Positions 8,112-18,027 of a stretch of 64,000 nt of DNA are shown piece after piece. The notes beneath the pieces were generated by a model. The model made no database searches. It saw only the letters and a program-made list of their open reading frames with translations, and was not told where the DNA came from. The translations under genes were made by a program, and so were the position numbers. The stretch comes from Campylobacter showae CSUNSWCD (GTDB lineage Bacteria > Campylobacterota > Campylobacteria > Campylobacterales > Campylobacteraceae), in contig NZ_AMZQ01000008.1 of assembly GCF_000313615.1 (NCBI RefSeq), positions 62,001 through 126,000 on the forward strand, read 5' to 3'. Each line of letters opens with the position of its first letter. Position 1 is the first letter of the stretch.

Positions 8112-9725
8112 ATGATTTTATTGATAGACAATTATGACAGTTTCGTCTTCAACGTAGAACAATATCTACGCGAACTAACCGACGAAGAAGTACGCTGCGT
8201 GCGCAACGACAAAATCACGCTAGACGAGATCCGCAGGCTAAATCCGAGCAAAATCGTATTAAGCCCGGGACCAAAACACCCGCAAGATAGCGGTATCTGC
8301 CTAGAGATTTTAAAAAGCGACATCGTCGCGCCAGTGCTTGGTATCTGCCTCGGGCATCAGGCGATCGGGCTCGTTTACGGCGCCAAAATCAAACGCCTAG
8401 AAAAGCCCTATCACGGCAAAACTTCGCTCATAAAAGTCAGCCGCAAAGAGCCGCTATTTACGGGACTGCCGGACGAATTTGAGGTCATGCGCTACCACTC
8501 GCTTTACGTGGACGAGCTACCGTCAAATTTAGAGGCTTTGGCCGTGAGCGAGGATGGCGTAGTGATGGCGCTTAGCGCGAAAGATAGGCCGATTTTTGGT
8601 ATCCAGTTTCACCCCGAGAGCTACTTCACGCAGTACGGCAAAAAAATCATCGAAAATTTCATAAACTATGAAGCCACGCCTGCGGCAGAGGTCGCCAAAG
8701 AACCCAAAATCCGCCCGCTCAAGCCGTTTCTAATCAAGCTGCAAGAAAACGAGCGGCTAGACGACCGCGACTTTGAGCAAATTTGCGAAATCATCGCAAG
8801 CAAAGAGTACGAGATCACGCAGCTAGCGGCACTTTTGGTGCTAATCAGCGAAAAAAGCCTCTATCCGCAAAGCCTCGCAAGCCTCGCCAAAAACATCCTA
8901 AAATACTCGCAGACCTACCGCGATCCATCGCCGATGATCGATCTTTGCGGCACGGGCGGTGACGGCTTTAAGACGATAAATATATCAACCAACGTCGCGT
9001 TTATCTTAGCGAGCCTTGGCGTCAAGGTCGCAAAGCACGGCAATAAGGCCGTTTCTAGCAAATCAGGCAGCTCAGACGTGCTGGAAATTTTGGGCGTTCA
9101 TAGCTCAAATTCGCTCCTACGACAGCGAGAGCTGCTAAACGATAAAAATTTGGCCTTTTTCCACGCGCCGTTTTTCCATCCGTTAGTTGGCGAAGTGCGC
9201 GAAGTGCGCCAGCGCCTAGGTATCCGCACGGTTTTTAACGTACTTGGCCCGCTGCTAAATCCAAATTTGGCGCTCAAAAATCAGCTCGTGGGCGTCTATC
9301 ATAAGCCTGTTTTACGCCTCTATGCCGAGACGCTGCAGCTGCTGGGACGCGAGCGAGCGCTGGTGGTTCGCGGCGAGGATGGGCTAGACGAGATCAGTCT
9401 ATGCGATGAGACGCGCGTCGTGGAGCTGCGCGGCGGCCAGATCAGCGAGTACAGCATCACGCCCGAGCAGTTTGGCTTCAGACGGGCGTTTCACAGCGAG
9501 ATCGAAGGTGGCACGCCTGAGCAAAACGCTGAAATTTTAAAGCAAATTTTAAAAGGCGAGTTGGACGGACCGAAATTTGACGTAGTCGTGCTAAACGCGA
9601 TGTTTGCGCTCTACACAGCAGGCGTCGCGGACAGTCCCACGCAGGCCAAAGAGGTCATCCTGGACGCGATAAAAAGCGGTAAAGTTTATCGCTATTTCGA
9701 GGACTACGTGCGAGGCGTAGCGTGA
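8112..9725 (+). CDS. trpGD: bifunctional anthranilate synthase glutaminase / anthranilate phosphoribosyltransferase
   Basis: A 537-residue fusion. Residues 1-190 are a class I glutamine amidotransferase with the catalytic triad visible (GICLGHQ with Cys79, and His167/Glu169 in FHPES). This domain delivers ammonia to TrpE. Residues from about 200 on are anthranilate phosphoribosyltransferase, with the PRPP loop DLCGTGGDG (277-285) and the GNKAVSSKSGSSD segment. The same fusion occurs in C. jejuni. The ribosome site AAAGGAAAG lies directly behind the structured repeat. The stop overlaps the trpF start (GTGA), implying coupled translation. Confidence 0.96.
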   Translation: MILLIDNYDSFVFNVEQYLRELTDEEVRCVRNDKITLDEIRRLNPSKIVLSPGPKHPQDSGICLEILKSDIVAPVLGICLGHQAIGLVYGAKIKRLEKPYHGKTSLIKVSRKEPLFTGLPDEFEVMRYHSLYVDELPSNLEALAVSEDGVVMALSAKDRPIFGIQFHPESYFTQYGKKIIENFINYEATPAAEVAKEPKIRPLKPFLIKLQENERLDDRDFEQICEIIASKEYEITQLAALLVLISEKSLYPQSLASLAKNILKYSQTYRDPSPMIDLCGTGGDGFKTINISTNVAFILASLGVKVAKHGNKAVSSKSGSSDVLEILGVHSSNSLLRQRELLNDKNLAFFHAPFFHPLVGEVREVRQRLGIRTVFNVLGPLLNPNLALKNQLVGVYHKPVLRLYAETLQLLGRERALVVRGEDGLDEISLCDETRVVELRGGQISEYSITPEQFGFRRAFHSEIEGGTPEQNAEILKQILKGELDGPKFDVVVLNAMFALYTAGVADSPTQAKEVILDAIKSGKVYRYFEDYVRGVA

Positions 9726-10321
9726 CGCTGGTTAAAATTTGCGGCATCAAAACGCCCAAAGAAGCGCGCGAGGTGGCGAGCCTGGACGTAGATTTTTTGG
9801 GCGCGATATTTGCCAAAAGCAAACGTCAAGTAAGCGCTCAGACGGCGCGCGAGATAGCCGGTATAGCGCACGAGGCAGGCAAAAAATGCGTCGGCGTTTT
9901 TGCCGGACAAAGCGACTGCGAGATAATGGAAATTTGCGAATTTGCCGCTCTTGACGTCGCGCAGATCCACGGCGAGGCTAGCTCAAATTTATACGCAAAT
10001 TTAAAGGCGATGGGGCTAGAGGTTTGGCGCGTTTATAGCGTGCTAAATGCGCTTCCAGCCATAGATACCGCGCTTTGCGATATGCCGCTTTTTGATTGCA
10101 AAGGCGAAAATGCCGGCGGCAACGGCACTAGCTTTGATTGGGAGATTTTGCGTGCAGTCAAATTTGACTTTGGCATGGCGGGCGGCATCGGCGAGCATAA
10201 CGTGTGCGAAGCAATCAAATTTAACCCGCGAGTGCTTGATCTAAACTCAAAAGTTGAGGATGAAAACGGTATAAAATCGGCGGAGAAAATAAAGAAAATT
10301 TTGGAGCTCATAAAGGTGTAA
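9722..10321 (+). CDS. trpF: phosphoribosylanthranilate isomerase
   Basis: A 199-residue TIM-barrel enzyme that isomerises phosphoribosylanthranilate to CdRP. The N-terminus KICGIK carries the catalytic Cys7, and the partner Asp lies in PLFDCKG. The phosphate-binding AGGIGEHNV and the end strand VLDLNSKVE are also typical. It starts with GTG overlapping the trpGD stop. No separate trpC is present in the window. Confidence 0.95.
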   Translation: MTLVKICGIKTPKEAREVASLDVDFLGAIFAKSKRQVSAQTAREIAGIAHEAGKKCVGVFAGQSDCEIMEICEFAALDVAQIHGEASSNLYANLKAMGLEVWRVYSVLNALPAIDTALCDMPLFDCKGENAGGNGTSFDWEILRAVKFDFGMAGGIGEHNVCEAIKFNPRVLDLNSKVEDENGIKSAEKIKKILELIKV

Positions 10322-10497
10322 ATTTTGCTTGCGATGGAGGCAAAATTTACCACTTTGCCGCCTCGTCCAAATAAAATATCGTTTGTTTCAATTTTTCTCA
10401 TTTTGCCCGCTTTCCGGCTGACGCTGCTATACCGCACCTCAAATAAGCCTAATAAAAACTTAAAATGCTAAAATAAACGAAAATTTAAAGGATACCG

Positions 10498-11671
<1,174 letters not shown>

Positions 11672-11679
<8 letters not shown>

Positions 11680-12421
11680 GGTAAAAGACGCGTTCGCGGA
11701 CAAAAAAGCAAACATCGGCTACATCGTGGCGGGATATCCTAGCGTCGAAGCGACGAAGGAGTTTTTATTAAATTTAAACAGCAGCTGCCTAGATCTACTA
11801 GAGCTTGGCATCCCATACTCCGATCCGCTTGCAGACGGCAAACTCATCGCGCAAGCTAGCTTTGAAACCGCTGCAAAGGGCGTAAACACCGACGCGATAT
11901 TTGCCATGCTAGAGGAGTGCAAAGGCAAGATAAATAAACCGGTCGTATTTCTCGTGTATTTTAACATCGTATTTGCCTACGGCGTAGAGAGGTTTATCGC
12001 TCATTCAAAAGATGTCGGTATAGCAGGATTTATCATCCCCGATCTGCCGTTTGAGGAGAGCGAGGAGGTGGCAGGGTTGTGCGCCAAATTTGACCTTGAT
12101 CTCATCCCGCTAATCAGCGTCACCTCGCAAAACCGCGCGGATAAAATTTTAAAATTTGGCTCAGGATTTGTCTATGCTCTGGGCGCTATCGGCGTGAGCG
12201 GCTCGCAGCGAGCAAGCGAGGAGAGACTAAAAGCGCTCATAGAGGGTCTAAAAAAAAGAAGCGATCTGCCTGTCGCGGTAGGCTTTGGCGTGAAAAACAA
12301 AAACGACGCCGACGAGGTAAAAACCTATGCCGACGGCGCGATAATCGGGACTGAGATAGTAAAGCTCACTGCCAAATTTGATGGCGAAGAGCTGATAAAG
12401 CAAATCAATAAACTTTTTTAA
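11672..12421 (+). CDS. trpA: tryptophan synthase alpha chain
   Basis: A 249-residue TIM-barrel subunit that splits indole-3-glycerol phosphate. The catalytic residues correspond to Glu44 ([10 protein letters not shown]) and Asp55 (PLADG). The phosphate site GVSGSQ and the GFGVKN loop are present. It overlaps the end of trpB and closes the trp operon. Confidence 0.96.
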
Positions 12422-12449
12422 ATTTAGCCGCGTTTACGTTAAATTTAAG

Positions 12450-12455
12450 TATAAT
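12450..12455 (+). promoter_or_regulatory. -10 box of the CheX-like/fliN operon
   Basis: TATAAT lies 28 bases upstream of the ATG at 12484 and is followed by an AAAGGA ribosome site, in the 62-bp gap after trpA. Confidence 0.55.
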
Positions 12456-12483
12456 CAAAAAATTTCGTTTAAAGGACGGCGCG

Positions 12484-12900
12484 ATGATGGACGTTGCGGA
12501 GCTTGGGATCAAGCATCTGTGCGAGGATACTCTAGGCTACAAAGTAGAGAGCGCAAGGAGCGCGGAAGGCGAATTTTACGGCTCGAGCTTGCCGATTTTT
12601 AAGGGTAAAGAGGAGTTTCACTTTTATCTTTACTTTAAAAAAGATACACTAAACCGCTTTGCTAGCGTGCTTCTTGGCGTCGATAAACTAGCCGAAGACG
12701 AGCTAAGCGATATCTGCAAAGAGGCAGCAAATCTCATGATCGGCTACGCTAAAAATCTACTCAACGAACGCGAAGCAAACGCCTATAAACTAGGCACTCC
12801 CGAGTATCTAGGCAGGACGAGCTTTCACGTCAAACTAGACGACAAACGCGTATATAAAATCAAAAATAGAACATTTCAAGTAGGATACAAAAAAATATGA
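12484..12900 (+). CDS. CheX/CheC-like chemotaxis-associated protein
   Basis: A 138-residue protein whose layout (acidic N-terminus, FHFYLYFKKDTLNRFASVLLG, then DELSDICKEAANLMIGYAKNLLNE) resembles the CheX/CheC/FliY fold, in which a similar D/E-x-x-E-x-x-N helix carries CheY-P phosphatase activity. Here the helix reads SDICKEAANLM, with Glu and Asn in matching spacing. It overlaps fliN by four bases (ATGA), which supports a flagellar switch role. A hypothetical gene sits at this place before fliN in C. jejuni. Exact activity is inferred. Confidence 0.65.
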   Translation: MMDVAELGIKHLCEDTLGYKVESARSAEGEFYGSSLPIFKGKEEFHFYLYFKKDTLNRFASVLLGVDKLAEDELSDICKEAANLMIGYAKNLLNEREANAYKLGTPEYLGRTSFHVKLDDKRVYKIKNRTFQVGYKKI

Positions 12901-13253
12901 GCGAAGAACTACAAGAGATAAATGCCGTAGAAACGGCGTTGCAAGGGGTTCAGGAGATGTTGCAAGAGCGCGGTGGGCTTTTTAAAAGCTACGACGAGCT
13001 GATGGATATCGGAGTGGATTTTATCTCGGAGCTAGGCACCACGACGATTAGCGTAAAGCAGCTTTTAAAGCTCGAAGTGGGCTCGGTAATCGACCTGGAA
13101 AAGCCTGCCGGCGAGAGCGTGGAGCTTTTTATAAACAACCGAATTTTCGGCAAGGGCGAAGTAATGGTCTACGAAAAAAACCTCGCCATTAGGATAAACG
13201 AAATCCTCGACTCAAAATCCGTCATCCAGTACTTTAAACGAGAGCAACTATGA
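12897..13253 (+). CDS. fliN: flagellar motor switch protein FliN
   Basis: A 118-residue protein with the C-terminal SpoA (FliMN_C) domain: ISVKQLLKLEVGSVIDLEKPAGE, then FINNRIFGKGEVMVYEKNLAIRINEIL. FliN forms the base of the C-ring and helps set rotation direction and export. It overlaps both neighbours by four bases, so translation of the three genes is likely coupled. Confidence 0.95.
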   Translation: MSEELQEINAVETALQGVQEMLQERGGLFKSYDELMDIGVDFISELGTTTISVKQLLKLEVGSVIDLEKPAGESVELFINNRIFGKGEVMVYEKNLAIRINEILDSKSVIQYFKREQL

Positions 13254-14188
13254 GGATTTTCGCGTCGCTTTCGCTGCTTTTCATAGCGCTTTGGGGTTCA
13301 AATTTATCCACGTATAACGTCTACGAGCGCGGCGACCGCGTCGATATCATGCTTAGCTTTGACGCTCCTTATAGCGGTGCGATCCTGCAAGAGCGCAAGG
13401 ACGGCGCTATAACCCTACTCTTTAAAGACCTACAAAACGATCAAAATATAGAAAAAAGCGTAAACTCAAGCATACTACAAGAGATTTTGTTTGAGCCTAG
13501 GGGCCAAAATTTAGCCCTCGTGATAAAAAGCGACGCGCAAGTAGCCGTTAGCGCCTCAAAAACCACCGACGGCTTTGGTCTGCGCATACGCGTGACGCCT
13601 GAAAATGCGGCGAACCCAGCCGCCGAAACCGCGCTATCTCCGCAAGAAACTAGAGAAAATATAACCGAAGCTACGAATTTATCCGGCGATCAAAACGCAT
13701 CAAATTTGACCCCGTCGGCTCAAAGCACCGGCTTAAATTTAGGTGCACAAAGCGGCGACGTAAATTTCATGACGCAAGGCATGAGCGATATGATCGATTA
13801 TAGATATTACGCGGTTTTGGGCGTTTTGGCGCTACTTTTGGTCGTGCTTTTGTTCGTAAAAGCAAAGCTAAAAAACAAGCAAACAATGCGAAAAACAAAA
13901 CGAGAAAACGGCTGGTTTGAAAAGGTAAAAAGCGACGAAGGTGTGGAGATAATCTACGAAAAATCGCTTGATGATACGAACAAGGTCGTGCTTTTTCAGC
14001 ATCTTGACAGACGCTATCTCGTGCTAACGGGCACATCAAACGTGCTTTTGGATAAATTCGGCGAAGAACAGATGACGAGCGAGCAGGATTTCCAGAGCTT
14101 TTTTGAAGAAAATCAAAAAAAGCTAAACGCCTACATCGAAAACCGCCAGACGCTAGACGCATACAAAGATAAGGCAAGTATAGACTAA
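13250..14188 (+). CDS. single-span membrane protein, fliN operon
   Basis: A 312-residue protein with an N-terminal signal sequence (IFASLSLLFIALWGS), a periplasmic domain of about 110 residues that resembles the AMIN-like beta folds, a low-complexity Asn/Ser/Thr linker, one transmembrane helix (YAVLGVLALLLVVLLFV, about 186-202) and a cytoplasmic domain. The order and position match a C. jejuni membrane protein gene after fliN. Function is unknown; the coupled position suggests a flagellar or envelope role. Confidence 0.75.
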   Translation: MRIFASLSLLFIALWGSNLSTYNVYERGDRVDIMLSFDAPYSGAILQERKDGAITLLFKDLQNDQNIEKSVNSSILQEILFEPRGQNLALVIKSDAQVAVSASKTTDGFGLRIRVTPENAANPAAETALSPQETRENITEATNLSGDQNASNLTPSAQSTGLNLGAQSGDVNFMTQGMSDMIDYRYYAVLGVLALLLVVLLFVKAKLKNKQTMRKTKRENGWFEKVKSDEGVEIIYEKSLDDTNKVVLFQHLDRRYLVLTGTSNVLLDKFGEEQMTSEQDFQSFFEENQKKLNAYIENRQTLDAYKDKASID

Positions 14189-14202
14189 ATTTGCCTTTTT
14201 AA

Positions 14203-14237
14203 AATTTGATGAAATTTATCGCAAATTTCATCAAATT
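14203..14237. terminator. bidirectional terminator hairpin
   Basis: A perfect 15-bp stem (AATTTGATGAAATTT and its complement) with a five-base loop lies between the convergent ends of the fliN-operon membrane protein (14188) and ppx (14251). Confidence 0.65.
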
Positions 14238-14250
14238 CCTCCAACAAATT

Positions 14251-15699
14251 TCACGCAAAACAGATCGCAAAGGTATCCGGCTTAGTCATTTTTTTGATAT
14301 TTTCCTTCGCCATAAACAGCTCCTTAGCGCCGTAAATTTGCAAAGTGTGGTTGATAAACTCAAACTCCAACTTTTTATGCGCGCAGTTTGCATCGAGATT
14401 TTTAGCAAGCGCGAGGATAAAACTCAGCCAGCGCACGACGTCCTCGCTCGGTAGCAGGTTTTTAAAGCGCTCAAATTCGCTCGAGCTTTTTTTACCGTTT
14501 TGCGCGATGATCGCGGCAACTAGGCATTTTTGTGCATGCGAAAAGCCGTAGTTTAAGGCATTTAGTACAAAAAACGCCGAACTAGCGTGCTCGCCGTAAA
14601 ATCCCAAACACTGCGCTACACTGTGTAGCCTCGCAGCGACGGCCAGCTCGCTCTCGTATCGCCCCTCAAGCCCATGCAGCGGCTCTAGCGCGGCAAAGAG
14701 GTCTTTTGCGTATTTAACGATCGTCTTGTTATCGTCTAGCAAAAATCTATCCTGCAAGCTCCTCACACTCGGGTTGAAATTCGGCGGGAATTTACGTGTC
14801 GGGCGCAAGATATCGCTCAAAAATACGCCCTCTCTAAAGCCCGCGCCGCTAGTATAGATGTTTTGTGCGCCCACAGCATCCACTGCACCTAAAAAGATGA
14901 GCGCGCCCTCTCTAATCGTATCGAAGCGGTCTTTTTTGATGCCGAATTTTCCAAGCTCAAGCACGCTCGCTCGGGCTAAATTTTCGATGAAGTTTTTGTG
15001 GTTTTGAAATTTGTAGGCAAAGTTGTGCACGGTTTTTAGCGGGTAGTCTTGCGCCGACATGATAGCAGAAGATATCGCGCGCAGGCTACCGCCGATGGCG
15101 ACTAGGTTTTTGCTTTTAAAATTTTTAGGCAGACTCTTGAACGCCTCTTTGATAAATGGCGCTGCGGCGTTTAAATTTTTCTTATCGAAAAACAGCTCCT
15201 TTAGCCGCACGGTGCCTAAATTTAGCGACACGGCGTCAGTTATCTTGCCTCCACTAACAAGCGCAAGCTCGGCAGACCCCCCACCGATATCAAGCGTGAC
15301 GAACTCCTCTAGCGGCTCAAGCAAATTTAGCGCCGCCACGCCGCCAAACGTCGCTTCATCCTTGCCGCTAACGACCTTTAAATTTATCCCAAGCTCTTTG
15401 CGCGCCATGCCTATGAGTTCGCCGGCATTCGGAGCGTCGCGCAGAGCCGAGGTGCCCATAGCGAAAATTTTCGTACATTTGTAGTTTTGTGCGATATTTT
15501 TAAACTCACTAAGCGCTTCGCAGGCCTTTTGCATCGACTTTTCCAAGATCTCGCCGCCGTGCTCGTACGCGCCCTCGCCCAGACGCACCTTCATCTTAAA
15601 TTCGCCGATGATGTGAAACGCGTAACGCGAAGTCTTTTCAAAAATCGCCATTCGCATCGAATTTGAGCCTAGATCTATGACGGCGGTTCGTTTTGCCAT
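14251..15699 (-). CDS. ppx: Ppx/GppA family exopolyphosphatase / guanosine pentaphosphatase
   Basis: A 482-residue member of the ASKHA-fold phosphatase family. The N-terminal phosphate-1 motif (AVIDLGSNSMRMAIFE) and the second motif (FVTLDIGGGSAELALVSGG) are intact. A C-terminal HD-like helical part (LAVAARLHSVAQCLGF) follows. It hydrolyses polyphosphate and/or pppGpp; which one cannot be told. The ATG follows immediately after the TAA of the upstream histidine kinase, so it is the last gene of a cosR-kinase-ppx operon. Confidence 0.92.
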   Translation of the reverse strand: MAKRTAVIDLGSNSMRMAIFEKTSRYAFHIIGEFKMKVRLGEGAYEHGGEILEKSMQKACEALSEFKNIAQNYKCTKIFAMGTSALRDAPNAGELIGMARKELGINLKVVSGKDEATFGGVAALNLLEPLEEFVTLDIGGGSAELALVSGGKITDAVSLNLGTVRLKELFFDKKNLNAAAPFIKEAFKSLPKNFKSKNLVAIGGSLRAISSAIMSAQDYPLKTVHNFAYKFQNHKNFIENLARASVLELGKFGIKKDRFDTIREGALIFLGAVDAVGAQNIYTSGAGFREGVFLSDILRPTRKFPPNFNPSVRSLQDRFLLDDNKTIVKYAKDLFAALEPLHGLEGRYESELAVAARLHSVAQCLGFYGEHASSAFFVLNALNYGFSHAQKCLVAAIIAQNGKKSSSEFERFKNLLPSEDVVRWLSFILALAKNLDANCAHKKLEFEFINHTLQIYGAKELFMAKENIKKMTKPDTFAICFA

Positions 15700-16989
15700 T
15701 TATTTGCCTTTATTATTTTTATTTATCGCTAGAGTGAGGGTAGATACCGCGCCGCTGCGCCCGTCGGTGCGGTTTTTGATAGACACCGAGCCGCCCAGAG
15801 CCTGAGCCGCACCCTTAGCCAAAAATAGCCCAAGTCCCGCTCCGCCCTTATCGCCAAAACGCTTAAACGGCGCAAAGAGATCCTTGCTCTCATCGATACC
15901 GCAGCCCTCGTCTACGACCTCGATAGTAAATTCGTTTTCGCTAAGACGCGAGCGCAGAGTAACCACGGCACCGCGAGGAGAAAATTTGATCGCGTTTTGG
16001 ACGAAATTTTGGATAACGTGCGTTAAAAGCGTCGGCTGCAGCGTCATCTCAAGACTGCTCGGAGCAAAATCAGTCGCTATATCCTTGCCCTCGCCGCGAG
16101 CTAAAATTTTAAAATTATTCGCAGATTGATTCATAAACTCGATGATATCTATACGCACGGCCTCCTCAAACTGAGCGCCCTCCTGCCGCCCGATCTCCAG
16201 GATATAGCCGATCATTTTGTTCATCTGATTGATGGCTTCGTTGTTATTTTTGAGCGCTTCGATATACTTTTCGCCCTCGCGCGGCTTTATTAGCGTGACT
16301 TCGTTTTTGGTTTTCATCACCGCAAGAGGCGTTTTTAGCTCGTGCGCTACACCGACGAAAAGCTCCTTTTGATACAGTACAAACGTCTGAATGCGTTCAA
16401 TCAAGCGGTTTAGACTTTTGCCTAGCGGCTTAAACTCGGGCGGCAGCTCGTCAAGACTCACCGTCTGCAAAAACCGCTCGTTTAAATTCGTCATTTTTCT
16501 ACTTAAAATTTTAATCGGCACCAGCAGCATCCGTGACAAAAAAAGCACGTAAAAAATAATCAGAAGTATCGACGTAGCGTTTACCATGATGATATCGATT
16601 AAAATTTGATCTACGAGCTTGCTTTGATGAGTGGTGTCTTTGGTTAGCGCGATACTAATGTCTTCCATATACGGGTAAAATAACGTCAAATGTGTCTTTT
16701 GTCCGACTTTTTCAGTTACAAAATGAGGCGATACGGTCTTGCCCTTTACGAGCTTTGCTTTAGTCGGACTGTCGTTTAGCGTGAAGTACTCAAACGGTTT
16801 TTCTACTTTAGATAAATTTGCGCTCGTGGATAAAATTTTAGCTTCATATGCGAGCGATTGTGAGATATTTTCGTATATAGTAACCTTGATATACTGATAT
16901 AAAAGAACGGAGATGATGAGAATTAGCATCGCAGAAGCCGATGCTAATTGCACTATAAACCTATATCTTAGGCTTTTTTGGGAAAGCAA
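15700..16989 (-). CDS. sensor histidine kinase paired with CosR-like regulator
   Basis: A 429-residue inner-membrane kinase. It has a TM helix at about 11-31, a periplasmic sensor domain to about 130, a second TM near 133-152, a HAMP-like linker, a HisKA domain with His216 in VAHELKTPLA, and an ATPase domain with the N box (NFVQNAIKFSP), DEGCGID and GLGLFLAKG boxes. All catalytic motifs are intact. The start is TTG, overlapping the regulator gene by 22 bases; a GTG a few codons in (V13) is an alternative. Close coupling makes it the likely cognate partner of the CosR-type regulator, which is an orphan in C. jejuni. Confidence 0.92.
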   Translation of the reverse strand: MLSQKSLRYRFIVQLASASAMLILIISVLLYQYIKVTIYENISQSLAYEAKILSTSANLSKVEKPFEYFTLNDSPTKAKLVKGKTVSPHFVTEKVGQKTHLTLFYPYMEDISIALTKDTTHQSKLVDQILIDIIMVNATSILLIIFYVLFLSRMLLVPIKILSRKMTNLNERFLQTVSLDELPPEFKPLGKSLNRLIERIQTFVLYQKELFVGVAHELKTPLAVMKTKNEVTLIKPREGEKYIEALKNNNEAINQMNKMIGYILEIGRQEGAQFEEAVRIDIIEFMNQSANNFKILARGEGKDIATDFAPSSLEMTLQPTLLTHVIQNFVQNAIKFSPRGAVVTLRSRLSENEFTIEVVDEGCGIDESKDLFAPFKRFGDKGGAGLGLFLAKGAAQALGGSVSIKNRTDGRSGAVSTLTLAINKNNKGK

Positions 16990-17639
16990 AACCTATACCC
17001 GCGTCTTCTGACTGTCTCGATAGTCGAGATATTTAACGGTTTATCCATTTTTTGGCGGATTTGATTGATTGCTACTTCGATTACGTTTGGAGTTACGAGC
17101 TCAGGCTCCTCCCAGATCGCGTCTAGTAGTTGCTCTTTGCTGACGATCTGATCGCTGTGGCGCGCAAGGTGAGTTAGCACCTCAAACGGCTTACCTTTTA
17201 GCTCGATATCTTGACCTAGATATGTGATTTTCTCCTCGTCCGGATCGATGATAAGGTCGTCTATTTTGATAACGTTCGTACCGCCAAAGCGAAGTCTCGC
17301 TTCGATTCTAGCCACCAAAACGTCAAAATCAAACGGCTTTTTGATATAGTCGTCCGCACCCGCTCTAAATGCCCTAACTTCGCTATCTTTATCGTCTTTA
17401 GCAGATAGCACGACTACTGCAGTACGCGGGGATTTGTGTTTGATGATGTTGATCAGATCCACGCCGTCGCCGTCAGGCAGCATCCAATCAGTCAAAACCA
17501 AATCGTAATTTCTAATACCGATGTAGTATTCGGCATCCTTGAAATTCTCCGAGCTGTCGGTCTGATAGCCGAACTCTTGCAAGCCCTCGGCGATGGTTTT
17601 GTTTAGAGTTACCTCATCTTCAACTATTAAAATTCTCAT
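16968..17639 (-). CDS. cosR: OmpR-type response regulator, CosR/HsrA family
   Basis: A 223-residue regulator with a receiver domain (1-115) and a winged-helix DNA-binding domain (125-223). The C-terminal part (for example GKPFEVLTHLARHSDQIVSK and PNVIEVAINQIRQKMDKPLN) matches my memory of C. jejuni CosR and H. pylori HP1043/HsrA almost residue for residue. Those proteins are essential regulators of oxidative-stress and housekeeping genes with atypical receivers. Here the receiver looks canonical: acidic Glu7/Asp8, Asp51 (LTDW), Ser79 and Lys101 (KKP). A kinase gene overlaps its 3' end. Confidence 0.9.
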   Translation of the reverse strand: MRILIVEDEVTLNKTIAEGLQEFGYQTDSSENFKDAEYYIGIRNYDLVLTDWMLPDGDGVDLINIIKHKSPRTAVVVLSAKDDKDSEVRAFRAGADDYIKKPFDFDVLVARIEARLRFGGTNVIKIDDLIIDPDEEKITYLGQDIELKGKPFEVLTHLARHSDQIVSKEQLLDAIWEEPELVTPNVIEVAINQIRQKMDKPLNISTIETVRRRGYRFCFPKKA

Positions 17640-17712
17640 TTTTTCCCTTCAGTGAAATTTGTTGGGATTGTAGCATAAATTAAGCAAGATTTCAAGATAC
17701 TTTAAAAAAAAT

Positions 17713-18027
17713 TTAATATTTAAACTCGGCTCTTGCGCCAACCGTCGCATTTTTGACGATCTCGATTTTTAAAATTTCCATTTTTAAAAAGCTAAGCGAG
17801 TTAAATTTTTCCTTCAACTTTTTTGCGCAAATTTCAAGCGAACTCTCCACGGTGCCAAATTTTTCTTGCGCGTAAATTTCTTCGATAAAATTTATCATTT
17901 CCACGTAGTCTATAAACTCGCCGCTTTCAAATTCCGCGCTAACTCTTACCTTTTGCGGCGTCACGCGCTCAAAATCAAGTAGCCCAATGATCGTGCTAAA
18001 CTCGTAGTCTCTGATAATCGTCGTCAA
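17713..18027 (-). CDS. folB: dihydroneopterin aldolase-like protein
   Basis: A 104-residue FolB/FolX-type T-fold protein: the family opening with an IIGLLDFER core, a YVEMINFIEE segment and a VGARAEF end. It would convert dihydroneopterin in folate synthesis. It begins with TTG overlapping the plsY stop (TTGA). The same gene pair follows cosR in C. jejuni. Confidence 0.82.
   Translation of the reverse strand: MTTIIRDYEFSTIIGLLDFERVTPQKVRVSAEFESGEFIDYVEMINFIEEIYAQEKFGTVESSLEICAKKLKEKFNSLSFLKMEILKIEIVKNATVGARAEFKY

Noticed and set aside
10322-10497. Possible terminator or leader between trpF and trpB
   Set aside because: GAGG-CAAA/TTTG-CCG-CCTC pairs only with a bulge and lacks a T-run; no leader peptide with Trp codons is seen.
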